Positions 24,233 to 33,747 are shown, counted from the stretch's first letter. The stretch: DNA of 64,000 nt from UBA10649 sp965278945 (GCA_965278945.1 OZ257128.1:2480001-2544000), one strand, 5' to 3'. Notes: generated from the sequence alone by a model not told the origin. A program made the numbers and translations.

Positions 24233-25562
24233 CGGGACCCTCCTTCGGTTGGGTGGGCAGGGCCTGGGGCTCGTGGACGATCGTCGTTCCGCGGGCAAGG
24301 TCGCGACGTGAGGTGAAGGACAGCGTCTGACCGGGCATCGGTGGGACGGGGAATCCACCCGCCATCGGATCGAATTCAGCGGCGAGAGCGGCTTCCTCTG
24401 CCGCGGTCTCGGCACGGAAACGCTTCTCCTGGCGGGCAGAGATCACCCACGATACGAGCAGCAGGATGACGATGATGATCGCTCCGCCGACCAGGATCTC
24501 TCGATTGCTGATCGTGATGTCGTTGCGCAGCGCACGCGCCGTCGCGACGATCATGATCCACAGGATCGAGACGGGGATGAGGATCTTCCAGCCGAACTTC
24601 ATGAACTGGTCGTAGCGAAGTCGTGGCAAGGTCGCGCGCAGCCAGATGAACATGAAGATGAAGATCTGCACCTTGAGCAGCCACCACAGCAGCGGCCACC
24701 AGCCGGTGTTGGCCCCCTCCCACAGCGACAGCGGCCACGGCGCGAGCCAGCCGCCGAGGAACAGCGTCGTGGCGAGCGCGGACACCGTGACCATGTTGAT
24801 GTACTCGGCCAGGAAGAAGAGCGCGAACTTCAGCGAGGAGTACTCGGTGTGGAAACCGCCGACCAGCTCGCCCTCGGCCTCGGGGAGGTCGAAGGGAGCG
24901 CGGTTCGTCTCTCCGACCATCGAGGTTACGTAGATAAGGAACGACGGAAGCAGGATCACGGCGAACCAGATCGGCTGCTGGGCCGAGACGATCTCCGAGG
25001 TCGACATTGAGCTCGCGTACAGGAAGACCGCAACGAACGACAGGCCCATCGCGATCTCGTAGGAGATCATCTGGGCGCTCGACCGGAGTCCGCCGAGGAG
25101 CGGGTACGTCGATCCGGACGACCAGCCCGCGAGCACGATCCCGTAGATCCCGATAGACGCGATGGCCAGGACGTACAGGACCGAGACCGGGAAGTCGGTC
25201 AGCTGCAATGGCGTCTCGGTGCCGAAGATCGAGACGGTGGGCCCGAACGGAATGACGGCGAACGCGACGAAGGCCATCGTGGCCGAGATCACCGGGGCGA
25301 TCCAGAACACGGCTACGTGCGCGGTCCGAGGAATGATCTCCTCTTTGAGCGCGAGCTTGATGCCGTCCATCAGCGACTGAAGAAGGCCCTGCGGTCCGAC
25401 CCGGTTAGGCCCGATCCGGTTCTGCATCCGCGAGACAACGCGCCGCTCCCACCAGATCGTGAACAAGGTGATCAGGACGAGCATGACGAAGATGGCGACG
25501 GCCTTGAGGAGCACCAGCCACCACGGATCGGTGCCGAAGAGGCCAAGCGGCGTTTCGCTCAT
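24225..25562 (-). CDS. nuoH: NADH-quinone oxidoreductase subunit H
   Basis: A 445-residue, eight-helix membrane subunit that forms the quinone chamber with NuoB and NuoD. Diagnostic segments are QNRIGPNRVGPQGLLQSLMD and RAPFDLPEAEGELVGGFHTE, followed by LPRLRYDQFMKFGWKILIP. A C-terminal tail of about 70 residues is an actinobacterial feature. The ATG at 25560-25562 overlaps the nuoG stop as ATGA; the longer frame adds 23 residues inside nuoG and is rejected. Confidence 0.95.
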   Translation of the reverse strand: MSETPLGLFGTDPWWLVLLKAVAIFVMLVLITLFTIWWERRVVSRMQNRIGPNRVGPQGLLQSLMDGIKLALKEEIIPRTAHVAVFWIAPVISATMAFVAFAVIPFGPTVSIFGTETPLQLTDFPVSVLYVLAIASIGIYGIVLAGWSSGSTYPLLGGLRSSAQMISYEIAMGLSFVAVFLYASSMSTSEIVSAQQPIWFAVILLPSFLIYVTSMVGETNRAPFDLPEAEGELVGGFHTEYSSLKFALFFLAEYINMVTVSALATTLFLGGWLAPWPLSLWEGANTGWWPLLWWLLKVQIFIFMFIWLRATLPRLRYDQFMKFGWKILIPVSILWIMIVATARALRNDITISNREILVGGAIIIVILLLVSWVISARQEKRFRAETAAEEAALAAEFDPMAGGFPVPPMPGQTLSFTSRRDLARGTTIVHEPQALPTQPKEGPDA

Positions 25563-27937
25563 GCTCCCCCTCCCCGGATGAGCCCGACCTGATCGCCCTC
25601 GCGGACGCCGAGTTCGGCGTACACGTGGCAACCGGGCGAGTTCAGTGGCAGCCAGACGGTGTCGTCAAGGATGTCGCCCACCGCGACAGGAACCGTAACG
25701 GAGCCGAGGGGGCCGGTGACAGTGACCGTCTCGCCGAACTGCGCGGCCGTTGTTGCCGACAGCACCGCGACGGTGGGTCGCGAGGTCGCCGCGAGGTGCG
25801 GTTCGCCCTCTTGCATCAGTCCGGAGTCGAGCAGTTGCCGCCAGGTCGTCAGCCTCATGCCCATGCCAGCAGCGCCGGGTCCGGTGGTTGGCTCGGCCGA
25901 CCGCTCGCCCGTCCAGGGACCGAGTGCGCCCATCTCCCGTCGCAGCGATGCGACATCGCCGGGTGCGCTCACGCCCATCGCCTCGGCGATCATCGCCAGG
26001 ACGCGGGCGTCGCCCATCGTCAGCGCATCGCGGAAGACCTGAGCGAAGGGGCGCGGACGGCCCTCCCAGTTCACGAACGTCCCGGCCTTCTCGGCCACGA
26101 CGGCGACGGGCAGGACGACGTCAGCACGCTCGGTCACGGCCGAGTGGTGGTTCTCCAGCGACACGACGAAGCCCGCGCCGTCGATGGCGGCAATGGCCGC
26201 GGCGACGTCGGGGTAGTCAGCCGGTTCGACGCCACCGACGAGCAGTGCGGACAGCGAGCCCGTCGCTGCCGCGTCGAGCAGCTCGGTTCCGGCCAGGCCG
26301 GCCGAGCTCGGCAGCGAGTCCGGATCGATTCCCCACGCGGCTGCGACTGCGGCTCGTGCGGACGGGTCCGACAGCTGGCGACCTCCGGGCAGCAGGCCCG
26401 CCAGCGCTCCCGCGTCAAGAGCGCCTCGTTCGCCCGCTCGCCGGGGAACCCAGGCAAGTGCTGCGCCGGTTCGCTTCGCCAGGGCCAGAACGGCCGTGGC
26501 CGCTCCGGTCGACGATGCGGCCCGCTCGCCAAGGAGCACGACGGCACCTGGCTGCGACAAGAGCGCGACGACGTCCTCGCCCAAGTCGTTGAGGGTCTGA
26601 GCCTCGGCGCCAGGCCGCGTGGCGATCAACTCGCCGCCGACCTTCTCCAACGCATGGGTCGCGACGGCGCCGACCTGCAGGACGCGGGTCCCCGCTCGCG
26701 AGGCCTTGCGCAATCTCAGGAAGATGCTCGGCGCCTCGTCCTCGGGCTCGAGGCAGACGAGCAGGACCACGGGTGCGGCCTCCAGCGCCTCGTACGTGAC
26801 CTTCATCGGCATTCCCGCGACGGACGATGCGAGGAACTGCGTCTCCTCAGCAGAGGACAGCCGGCTGCGGAAGTCGATGGAGTCGGTACCGAGCACCGCG
26901 CGGGCGAACCGCGAGTACGCGTACGCATCCTCGACCGTGCTGCGGCCACCGACCAGGACTCCGACACTGCCCTGCGCTGCCGCCAGTCCGCGAGCTGCGG
27001 TACTGATGGCCTCGGGCCACGATGCCGCGCGCAGCTCGCCGTTCTCGCGTACGAGAGGGCCGGCCAGTCGTCCCTCGGCCTGGTAGACGAAGGCGAACCT
27101 GCCCTTGTCGCAGTTCCAGTCCTCGTTGACCTCGGGGTCCTCCCACGCCAGACGCCGGGTGACGACCCCGCGCCGGTAGTCCGTCCGCAACGAGCATCCC
27201 GATGCGCAGTGCTCGCAGGTGGTCTGCGTCGAGACCAGGTCGAACGGGCGGGACCGGAAGCGATAGGACGCGCTGGTCAGCGCGCCGACCGGGCAGATCT
27301 GCACTGTGTTGCCGGAGAAGTAGGAGTCGAACGGCTGATCGGCAGCGATGCCGACCTGCTGCTGAGAGCCGCGCTCAAGCAGTTCGATCATCGGATCGCC
27401 CGCGATCTGATCGGCGAATCGCGTGCAGCGAGCGCACGAGACACATCGTTCGCGATCCAGGAGAACCTGCGCGCTGACGTTGATGGGCTTGTCGAAGGTG
27501 CGCTTCTCGCCCGTGAACCGGCTCTCGGGACGGCCGACCGACATGGCCTGGTTCTGGAGCGGGCACTCGCCGCCCTTGTCGCACACCGGGCAGTCCAGCG
27601 GGTGGTTCAGGAGCAGGAACTCCATGACCCCCTCCTGCGCCTCACGTGCGACATCGGAGGTCAGCTGCGTATGCACCTTCATGCCGTCAGAAAGCGTCTG
27701 CGCGCAGGCCGGCTGCGGCTTGGGCATGCCGTCGATCTCGATCAGGCAGGCACGGCAGGCGGCCACCGGATCCAGCAGCGGGTGATCGCAGAACCGGGGG
27801 ATCTCGATGCCGAGGAGCTCCGCGGCGCGGATCACCAACGTGCCCTTCGGCACGCGCATCTCGACTCCGTCGATCTCCACGCCGATCGTGTCGACGATGA
27901 TCTCGACGTCGGTGCCGGGATTGTTCGTGATCGTCAT
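25559..27937 (-). CDS. nuoG: NADH-quinone oxidoreductase subunit G
   Basis: A 792-residue Fe-S subunit. The [2Fe-2S] ligands are Cys50, 61, 64 and 78, and the His-ligated N5 cluster uses His112 with Cys116, 119 and 125 (HPLDCPVCDKGGEC). The next [4Fe-4S] begins CVSCARC at 165-171. A further CxxCxxxC near residue 240 (TTCEHCASGC) with a Cys about 30 residues later matches the extra N7 cluster found in some bacteria. The remainder is a molybdopterin-oxidoreductase-like fold without evident catalysis. ATGA overlap with nuoF. Confidence 0.95.
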   Translation of the reverse strand: MTITNNPGTDVEIIVDTIGVEIDGVEMRVPKGTLVIRAAELLGIEIPRFCDHPLLDPVAACRACLIEIDGMPKPQPACAQTLSDGMKVHTQLTSDVAREAQEGVMEFLLLNHPLDCPVCDKGGECPLQNQAMSVGRPESRFTGEKRTFDKPINVSAQVLLDRERCVSCARCTRFADQIAGDPMIELLERGSQQQVGIAADQPFDSYFSGNTVQICPVGALTSASYRFRSRPFDLVSTQTTCEHCASGCSLRTDYRRGVVTRRLAWEDPEVNEDWNCDKGRFAFVYQAEGRLAGPLVRENGELRAASWPEAISTAARGLAAAQGSVGVLVGGRSTVEDAYAYSRFARAVLGTDSIDFRSRLSSAEETQFLASSVAGMPMKVTYEALEAAPVVLLVCLEPEDEAPSIFLRLRKASRAGTRVLQVGAVATHALEKVGGELIATRPGAEAQTLNDLGEDVVALLSQPGAVVLLGERAASSTGAATAVLALAKRTGAALAWVPRRAGERGALDAGALAGLLPGGRQLSDPSARAAVAAAWGIDPDSLPSSAGLAGTELLDAAATGSLSALLVGGVEPADYPDVAAAIAAIDGAGFVVSLENHHSAVTERADVVLPVAVVAEKAGTFVNWEGRPRPFAQVFRDALTMGDARVLAMIAEAMGVSAPGDVASLRREMGALGPWTGERSAEPTTGPGAAGMGMRLTTWRQLLDSGLMQEGEPHLAATSRPTVAVLSATTAAQFGETVTVTGPLGSVTVPVAVGDILDDTVWLPLNSPGCHVYAELGVREGDQVGLIRGGGA

Positions 27938-29238
27938 CGAGCCACCGCCCCTGCGAATACGTATGCCGCGATCGGGTCGAACTGCTCGTCGGCCGAAGTC
28001 GTCGTCGATGCGAGGAACTCCTCGCGGAAGTACTTCAGCGCTGCTGGGTACGGAGTCGCCGCGGCATCGCCGAGCGCACAGAAGGACCGGCCGGCGATCT
28101 GACCGCAGAGGTTGACGAGCGTGTCGACCTCGCGCTCCGTGCCATGACCGTGCTCGAACTTCTCAAGAACGCCAGTGATCCAGTACGTGCCCTCGCGGCA
28201 CGGCGTGCACTTGCCGCAGGACTCGTGCTTGTAGAACTCAAGCCAGCGAGTGACGGCCTTCACGACGCTGACCGTGTTGTCGAAGATCATTGGCGTGCCC
28301 GTGCCCAGCATCGTCCCGGCTGTCGCCATGTCCTCGTAGGTCATCGGGATGTCGAGGTGATCGCCGGTGAGCATCGGCACCGACGAGCCGCCGGGAAGCC
28401 AGAACTTCACATCGCGCCCGTCGCGCACTCCTCCCGCGTAGTCCAGCAACTCACGCATGGTGATGCCGAGCGGAGCCTCGAAGATCCCGGGCCGGTTGAC
28501 GTGGCCCGACACCGCGAAGACCTTGAAGCCCGGAGACTTCTCGGTGCCGAACTGGCGGAACCAGTCGACTCCGCGATCGACGATGTAGGGGATGTTGCAG
28601 ATCGTCTCGACGTTGTTGATGACCGTCGGCGACGCGTACAGCCCCGCGACAGCGGGGAACGGCGGCTTGAGTCGGGGCTGTCCGCGGTATCCCTCGAGCG
28701 AGTCCAGGAGTGCGGTTTCCTCACCGCAGATGTACGCACCGGCGCCGCCGTGGACGACGATCTCGATGTCGAAACCGCTGCCGAGGACGTTCGTGCCCAG
28801 ATAGCCGGCCTCGCGCGCCTCGCGCACCGCGTTCGCGACTCGTCGCAGCGCCTGGGGAACCTCGCCGCGAATGTAAATGAATGCGTGCTTGGCCCGGATC
28901 GCGTACGACGTGATGATCGCGCCCTCGATCAGCGCGTGCGGGTTCGCGATCATGATCGGGATGTCCTTGCACGCCCCCGGCTCGGACTCGTCCGCGTTCA
29001 CGACGAGGTAGTGAGGCTTGCCGTCGTTCTGCGGGACGAAGCTCCACTTCAGCCCCGTGGGGAAGCCGGCGCCGCCTCGGCCGCGAAGGCCGGAGTCCTT
29101 GACCAGGCCGATCAGGGCGTCGGGCTCCTGCTTGAGTGCGGACTCGAGCGCGCGGTAGCCGCCGTAGCGCTGGTAGCCCGCGATCGTGTACAGCTCCGGA
29201 TCGTCCCAGTGCTCGGTAATGACGGGGGTCAAGGTCAT
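27934..29238 (-). CDS. nuoF: NADH-quinone oxidoreductase subunit F (FMN, NADH site)
   Basis: A 434-residue flavoprotein that oxidises NADH. The Gly-rich nucleotide motif GLRGRGGAGFPTGLKW is near residue 50 and the FMN region includes NADESEPGACKD. GGAGAYICGEETALLDSLEG follows, and the [4Fe-4S] cluster N3 is bound by CGKCTPCREG near residue 345 plus a later Cys. Three nucleotides separate it from nuoE. Confidence 0.96.
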   Translation of the reverse strand: MTLTPVITEHWDDPELYTIAGYQRYGGYRALESALKQEPDALIGLVKDSGLRGRGGAGFPTGLKWSFVPQNDGKPHYLVVNADESEPGACKDIPIMIANPHALIEGAIITSYAIRAKHAFIYIRGEVPQALRRVANAVREAREAGYLGTNVLGSGFDIEIVVHGGAGAYICGEETALLDSLEGYRGQPRLKPPFPAVAGLYASPTVINNVETICNIPYIVDRGVDWFRQFGTEKSPGFKVFAVSGHVNRPGIFEAPLGITMRELLDYAGGVRDGRDVKFWLPGGSSVPMLTGDHLDIPMTYEDMATAGTMLGTGTPMIFDNTVSVVKAVTRWLEFYKHESCGKCTPCREGTYWITGVLEKFEHGHGTEREVDTLVNLCGQIAGRSFCALGDAAATPYPAALKYFREEFLASTTTSADEQFDPIAAYVFAGAVAR

Positions 29239-29241
29239 CGT

Positions 29242-29922
29242 TCAGCCCTCCTGTCCTGCGGGCTCCACGCGCGGCGGAGCGGGAATTCCGGGGGCTGACA
29301 TGCCGCGTTCCCTCGCGACGGTGAGACCGACCAGCATCTTCTCGTCAACGGGAGTGCCTTCGCCGGCCAGCCCGTCGTCGGGGAACGCGAGGGTCCGCTC
29401 GGTAGCGCGGAAGTCACGGATGATCGGTCCCCGGGTGGACTGAACCTGCTCGCCGCGCGCGAGCCGGTCGACGATGTCGACAGCGGACGACGGGGTGACG
29501 TCATCCATGAACTCCCAGTCGACGGTCATGACCGGGGCGTGAGTGCAGGCGGCCTGGCACTCGATGTGCTCGAGCCAGAACTTGCCGTCGCTGGTGGCCT
29601 CGTTCTGGCCGACGCCGAGTCGTTCGCACAGTGCTGAGTAGACGGCGTCGCCACCGAGAAGGCCGCAGAGAGTGTTAGTGCACACGCCGATGTGATGCGT
29701 ACCAACGGGATTTCGCTTGTACATCGTGTAGAAGGACGCCACCGCAGTCGCCTCGGCAGGGGTGATGCCCAGCACATCGGCGCATGCATTGATGCCCTCG
29801 ACGGTCACCTCGCCCTCCTCGCTTTGGACGAGGTGCAGCATCGGCAGTAGCGCCGACCGGGCCTGCGGGTAGCGCGCGGCGAGCTCGCGTAGCTGCTCGA
29901 CCGTGCTCTCGCTGATTGACAT
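29242..29922 (-). CDS. nuoE: NADH-quinone oxidoreductase subunit E ([2Fe-2S])
   Basis: A 226-residue thioredoxin-fold subunit with one [2Fe-2S] cluster. Ligands are in GVCTNTLCGLLGG and HIECQAACTHAP. A C-terminal tail after about residue 170 is longer than in E. coli NuoE. It forms the NADH-oxidising module with NuoF and NuoG. Confidence 0.95.
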   Translation of the reverse strand: MSISESTVEQLRELAARYPQARSALLPMLHLVQSEEGEVTVEGINACADVLGITPAEATAVASFYTMYKRNPVGTHHIGVCTNTLCGLLGGDAVYSALCERLGVGQNEATSDGKFWLEHIECQAACTHAPVMTVDWEFMDDVTPSSAVDIVDRLARGEQVQSTRGPIIRDFRATERTLAFPDDGLAGEGTPVDEKMLVGLTVARERGMSAPGIPAPPRVEPAGQEG

Positions 29923-29940
29923 CTGGTTATCTCCGCTTCG

Positions 29941-31311
29941 CTACCGGTCCACGCCGCCCATGACCGGGTCAATACTTGCGACCGCGGCAATGACGTCAGG
30001 GATCATGCTGCCTTCGCACATGGCGGCGACGGCTTGCAGGTTGGTGAATGAGGGATCGCGGAAGTGGATGCGATACGGGCGCGTCCCACCGGAGCTGACC
30101 AGCTGACAGCCAAGCTCGCCCTTGGGCGACTCGATCGCGGCGTAGACTTGGCCTGCCGGCACGCGGAAGCCCTCGGTGACCAGCTTGAAGTGATGGATCA
30201 GGGCCTCCATCGACTCGGCCATGATCTCCTTGATGTGCTCGGGCGAGTTGCCCTGCCCGTCGCTCCCGATCGAGAGCTTCGAGGGCCAGGCGATCTTCTT
30301 GTCCGCGATCATCACCGGTCCCGGCTTGATCTGGTCCAGGCACTGCTCGACGATCCGCAGGGACTGCTCCATCTCCTGGATTCGGATCAGAAAGCGGCCA
30401 TAGGCGTCGCAGGTCGTGGCGGTGATGACGTCGAACTCGTAGTTCTCGTAGCCGCAGTAGGGCTGTGACTTGCGCAGATCGTGAGGAAGGCCGGTGGCCC
30501 GAAGAACCGGACCCGTAACTCCCAGGGCCATGCATCCGGTGAGGTCCAGGTAACCGACGCCCGAGGTGCGGCCCATCCAGATCGAGTTGTCCACGAGCAG
30601 GTTCGCCGTGTCCTTGAGTCGCTTGCGCAGCAGCGGGATCGTCTCGCGGATCTTCTGCTCGCCATCCTCCGGAAGGTCGAGTGCAACTCCGCCTGGCCGG
30701 ATGTATGCGCTGTTCATGCGCAGGCCGGAGACCATCTCGAAGATGTCGAGGACCAGTTCGCGCTCGCGGAACCCGAACTCCATGGCGGTGAGTGCACCAA
30801 GTTCCATGCCACCGGTCGCGAGCGCGACCAGGTGCGAGGAGATGCGGTTCAGTTCCATCATCATCACGCGAATGACGCTCGCGCGCTCGGGGATCTGGTC
30901 GGTGACGTCGAGCGCCTTCTCCACTGCCAGGCAGTAGGCGGTCTCGTTGAACATCGGCGTCAGGTAGTCCATGCGCGTGACGAAGGTGACGCCCTGCACC
31001 CAGGAGCGGAACTCCATGTTCTTCTCGATGCCGGTGTGCAGGTACCCGATGCCGCAGCGGGCCTGGGTGACGGTCTCGCCGTCGATCTCGAGGATCAGTC
31101 GCAGCACGCCATGGGTCGACGGATGCTGGGGCCCCATGTTGACGACGATGCGGTCCTTCTGGCCCTCCGGCGCGGCCGTGATCGTGTCCCAGTCGCCGCC
31201 GGCGACGGTATAGATCCGGCCTTCTGTGGTGTCGTAGGAGCCGGCGTACGGATCGGGCGCATCGGCCGCGGACGCGTCGGCGCTGGAGTAGGTGACGTTG
31301 TCGGTCGACAT
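29941..31311 (-). CDS. nuoD: NADH-quinone oxidoreductase subunit D
   Basis: A 456-residue 49-kDa-type quinone-pocket subunit, normal length. Motifs include NMGPQHPSTHGVLRLILEID (residues about 54-73), SWVQGVTFVTRMDYLTPMFN and MELNRISSHLVALATGGMEL. The conserved C terminus PVMGGVDR is intact. The ATG shares one base with the nuoC stop (TGATG). Confidence 0.96.
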   Translation of the reverse strand: MSTDNVTYSSADASAADAPDPYAGSYDTTEGRIYTVAGGDWDTITAAPEGQKDRIVVNMGPQHPSTHGVLRLILEIDGETVTQARCGIGYLHTGIEKNMEFRSWVQGVTFVTRMDYLTPMFNETAYCLAVEKALDVTDQIPERASVIRVMMMELNRISSHLVALATGGMELGALTAMEFGFRERELVLDIFEMVSGLRMNSAYIRPGGVALDLPEDGEQKIRETIPLLRKRLKDTANLLVDNSIWMGRTSGVGYLDLTGCMALGVTGPVLRATGLPHDLRKSQPYCGYENYEFDVITATTCDAYGRFLIRIQEMEQSLRIVEQCLDQIKPGPVMIADKKIAWPSKLSIGSDGQGNSPEHIKEIMAESMEALIHHFKLVTEGFRVPAGQVYAAIESPKGELGCQLVSSGGTRPYRIHFRDPSFTNLQAVAAMCEGSMIPDVIAAVASIDPVMGGVDR

Positions 31312-32015
31312 CAGTTGTACGACCTCCGCTGATCCGGGGGCGGAATGGTGGCGCCCTTGTACTCGACCGGGATTCCGCCGAGGGGGTAGTCCTTGCGCTG
31401 CGGATGCCCGGGCCAGTCATCGGGCATCATGATGCGCGTGAGGCCCGGGTGGCCTTCGAACTCGATACCGAAGAAGTCCCAGGTCTCGCGCTCGTGCCAG
31501 TCGTTGGTCGGGTAGACCGCGACGATCGACGGTATGCGCGCATCGCCGTCAGGCACCGACACCTCGACGCGGATGCGCCGATTGTGAGTGATCGACATGA
31601 ACAGGTAGACCGCGTGCAGTTCGCGACCGGTCTCATGCGGGTAGTGGACGCCGCTGACGCCGCCGCAGAACTCGAAGCGCAGACCCGGCTCGTCGCGCAA
31701 CGCGGTGACGAAGGCCACGAGGTGCTCGCGGCGCACGTGGTAGGTGATCTCGTCGCGATAGACGACAACCTTCTCGATTGCCTCAGTGGCGGGCAGGCCG
31801 CGATCGGCAAGAGAGAGCTCGAGCTCGTCGGAGACCTCGTCGAACCAGCCGCCATAGGGACGGACGGACGGCGCCGGGAGCACGATCGGCTCCACCAGCC
31901 CGCCGAAACCGCTGGTGTCACCCGATCCGGCCACCCCGAACGCGCCCTGGCGAACCCCGATGATGTCGAGTTCGCGCACGCCCTCGGGCACCGAGGGGAA
32001 GGAGACGTCGGTCAT
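31311..32015 (-). CDS. nuoC: NADH-quinone oxidoreductase subunit C
   Basis: A 234-residue 30-kDa-type subunit. The signature is in DWHERETWDFFGIEFEGHPG followed by RIMMPDDWPGHPQRKDYPLG. I place the start at the ATG 32013-32015, which overlaps the nuoB stop as ATGA; the frame stays open far upstream within nuoB but that part is a shadow. It is a separate protein rather than a NuoCD fusion. Confidence 0.95.
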   Translation of the reverse strand: MTDVSFPSVPEGVRELDIIGVRQGAFGVAGSGDTSGFGGLVEPIVLPAPSVRPYGGWFDEVSDELELSLADRGLPATEAIEKVVVYRDEITYHVRREHLVAFVTALRDEPGLRFEFCGGVSGVHYPHETGRELHAVYLFMSITHNRRIRVEVSVPDGDARIPSIVAVYPTNDWHERETWDFFGIEFEGHPGLTRIMMPDDWPGHPQRKDYPLGGIPVEYKGATIPPPDQRRSYN

Positions 32016-32566
32016 CGCATGAGCCCCTTCATCTCCAAGGTGGCGGGCGCGGACAGGGCGATGGTCTCGAGCTCGGCGACCTCGGCGCGGCGATGGGCGC
32101 CCATCTTGGTGTCCTGGATCTTGTCGTGCAGCTTGAGGATCGCGTCGAACAGCATCTCCGGCCGCGGCGGGCAGCCGGGAAGGTAGATGTCGACGGGAAC
32201 GACGTGGTCCACGCCCTGGACGATCGCGTAGTTGTTGAACATGCCGCCGCTGGATGCGCAGACGCCCATCGCGATGACCCACTTCGGGCCAGCCATCTGG
32301 TCGTAGATCTGCCGCAGCACCGGTGCCATCTTCTGGCTGACTCGCCCGGCGACGATCATCAGGTCGGCCTGCCGAGGCGAGGCGCGGAAGACCTCCATGC
32401 CGTACCTGGCGATGTCGTAGCGCGGACCGCCCGCGGCCATCATCTCGATCGCGCAGCAGGCCAGGCCGAAGGTTGCTGGCCACAGCGAGCCCTTGCGGGC
32501 ATAGCCGGCGAACTTCTCCACGGTCGTGAGAAGGATTCCGGACGGCAACTGCTCTTCGAGGCCCAT
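32012..32566 (-). CDS. nuoB: NADH-quinone oxidoreductase subunit B (N2 cluster)
   Basis: A 184-residue subunit carrying the terminal [4Fe-4S] cluster N2. The tandem cysteines appear in FGLACCAIEMM, with the other ligands in IAMGVCASSGG and YLPGCPPRPE. It hands electrons to menaquinone at the NuoB/NuoD/NuoH interface. Confidence 0.96.
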   Translation of the reverse strand: MGLEEQLPSGILLTTVEKFAGYARKGSLWPATFGLACCAIEMMAAGGPRYDIARYGMEVFRASPRQADLMIVAGRVSQKMAPVLRQIYDQMAGPKWVIAMGVCASSGGMFNNYAIVQGVDHVVPVDIYLPGCPPRPEMLFDAILKLHDKIQDTKMGAHRRAEVAELETIALSAPATLEMKGLMR

Positions 32567-32576
32567 AGCTACTCCG

Positions 32577-32936
32577 TCAGTCCCACTCGAGTCCGCGCCG
32601 CCGCCAGATATAGGCGTAGACGACGAGGACGGTGACGATGAACAAGAACATCTCGATCAAACCGAACACTGCGAGCTGGTCGAACGCCACTGCCCACGGG
32701 TAGAGGAAGACGATCTCGATGTCGAAGACGATGAAGAGCATGGCCGTCAGGTAGTACTTCACGGGGAACCGGCCACCACCGATCGGCTGCGGCGTTGGCT
32801 CGATGCCGCACTCGTAGGCGTCGTACTTGGCACGGTTGTAGCGCTTGGGTCCGGTGAGCGAGGCCATCGTCACCGAGAAGGCTGCGAAGAGGAAGGCGAT
32901 CGCGCCGAGAACGAGGATGGGGGTGTAGACGTTCAA
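32577..32936 (-). CDS. nuoA: NADH-quinone oxidoreductase subunit A
   Basis: A 119-residue, three-helix membrane subunit with the conserved loop KYDAYECGIEPTPQP near residue 45. The start is TTG at 32934-32936: GAGGAG lies 9 nt upstream, it gives the family N terminus MNVYTPILVLG, and the nearby ATG reads into a stop. It is the first gene of the 14-gene operon, and the use of TTG for the lead gene may limit expression of the complex. Confidence 0.93.
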   Translation of the reverse strand: MNVYTPILVLGAIAFLFAAFSVTMASLTGPKRYNRAKYDAYECGIEPTPQPIGGGRFPVKYYLTAMLFIVFDIEIVFLYPWAVAFDQLAVFGLIEMFLFIVTVLVVYAYIWRRRGLEWD

Positions 32937-32964
32937 GCCCGCATCTCCTCACGGTTTGCGCCAT

Positions 32965-32980
32965 TGTGAATCGGTTCACG
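32965..32980. promoter_or_regulatory. Rex-type operator upstream of nuoA
   Basis: TGTGAATCGGTTCACG has perfect arms GTGAA/TTCAC and differs little from the Streptomyces Rex operator consensus TGTGAACGCGTTCACA. It lies about 30-45 nt before the nuoA start, just downstream of a possible -10. Rex is encoded in this window, and nuo is a known Rex target in Streptomyces. A CRP-type regulator could bind the same sequence, so the assignment is not exclusive. Confidence 0.65.
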
Positions 32981-32989
32981 ACCGCCGAA

Positions 32990-33020
32990 AGCATAGTCCG
33001 AACCGATACCGCGTGGGCAA
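32990..33020 (-). promoter_or_regulatory. Possible nuo promoter
   Basis: On the minus strand TATGCT (32990-32995) is a fair -10, with TTGCCC (33015-33020) 19 nt upstream as a weak -35. Transcription would start near 32983, which places the Rex-type site across the start region. Confidence 0.35.
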
Positions 33021-33042
33021 CAGCCCATCTGGTCCATGCCCT

Positions 33043-33747
33043 TTACCCCGCGTCCGGAAGTCGTACCGCGCGGTGCAGCGCGACGATGCCGAATGTCAGG
33101 TCGCGCCACTGCACCTTCGACCAGCCGGACTCGGCAATGTCGGCCGCGAGCGCACGCTGGTCGGGCCACGCCCTGATCGACTCCGCGAGATAGACATATG
33201 CCTCGGGATTCGAGGAGGTTCGCCTCGCGACCGACGGCAGCGCCTTCATGAGGTACTCGGTGTACAGGGTCCTCAGCGGCTTCCAGGTGGGGTGCGAGAA
33301 CTCGCAGACCACGAGCCGGCCACCGGGCCTGACCACTCTGGCGAGCTCGCGAAGTCCCGCCTTGCGGTCGTGGATGTTTCGCAGGCCGAAGGAGATCGTG
33401 GCGGCGTCGAAGGCCCCGTCCTTAAAGGGCAGGGCCATGCCATCGCCCGCGACGAACGGCAGCCCGGGCTGGCGCGCCTTGCCCACGCGGAGCATCCCGA
33501 GGGAGAAGTCGGTCGGCACCACGATCGCGCCAGCCTCCTCGAACGGAACGCTGGACGTGCCGGTGCCGGCCGCCAGGTCGAGAATCCGCTCGCCCGCCTG
33601 CGGGTCCACCGCAGCAAGAACGGCCTTGCGCCAGCGGCGCGTCTGGCCGAGGGCCAGCACGTCGTTCGTGATGTCGTAGCGGTCCGCCACCTCGTCGAAC
33701 ATCGCCGCGACATCGGCTGGAGCCTTATCAAGGTCTGCGCGCGCCAC
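33043..33747 (-). CDS. menG: Demethylmenaquinone methyltransferase
   Basis: A 234-residue SAM-dependent methyltransferase of the UbiE/MenG family, which performs the last step of menaquinone synthesis. Signature 1 reads YDITNDVLALGQTRRWRK (residues about 24-41), the SAM motif LDLAAGTGTSS, and signature 2 NIHDRKAGLRELARVVRPGG. The start is GTG. It is divergent from menF and about 105 nt upstream of nuoA on the same strand, so it might be partly co-transcribed with nuo. Confidence 0.94.
   Translation of the reverse strand: MARADLDKAPADVAAMFDEVADRYDITNDVLALGQTRRWRKAVLAAVDPQAGERILDLAAGTGTSSVPFEEAGAIVVPTDFSLGMLRVGKARQPGLPFVAGDGMALPFKDGAFDAATISFGLRNIHDRKAGLRELARVVRPGGRLVVCEFSHPTWKPLRTLYTEYLMKALPSVARRTSSNPEAYVYLAESIRAWPDQRALAADIAESGWSKVQWRDLTFGIVALHRAVRLPDAG

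Noticed and set aside
25625..28102. 825-codon open frame antisense to nuoG
   Set aside because: No recognisable motif and implausible composition; nuoG carries all its cysteine motifs on the other strand.
32016..32483. Upstream extension of the nuoC frame
   Set aside because: It lies entirely within nuoB and gives a non-homologous sequence; the ATGA overlap start fits the family.
32965..32980. CRP/GlxR-type site upstream of nuoA
   Set aside because: The sequence fits TGTGA-N6-TCACA too, but the presence of rex and its known nuo target in Streptomyces make Rex the better reading. Kept as an alternative only.
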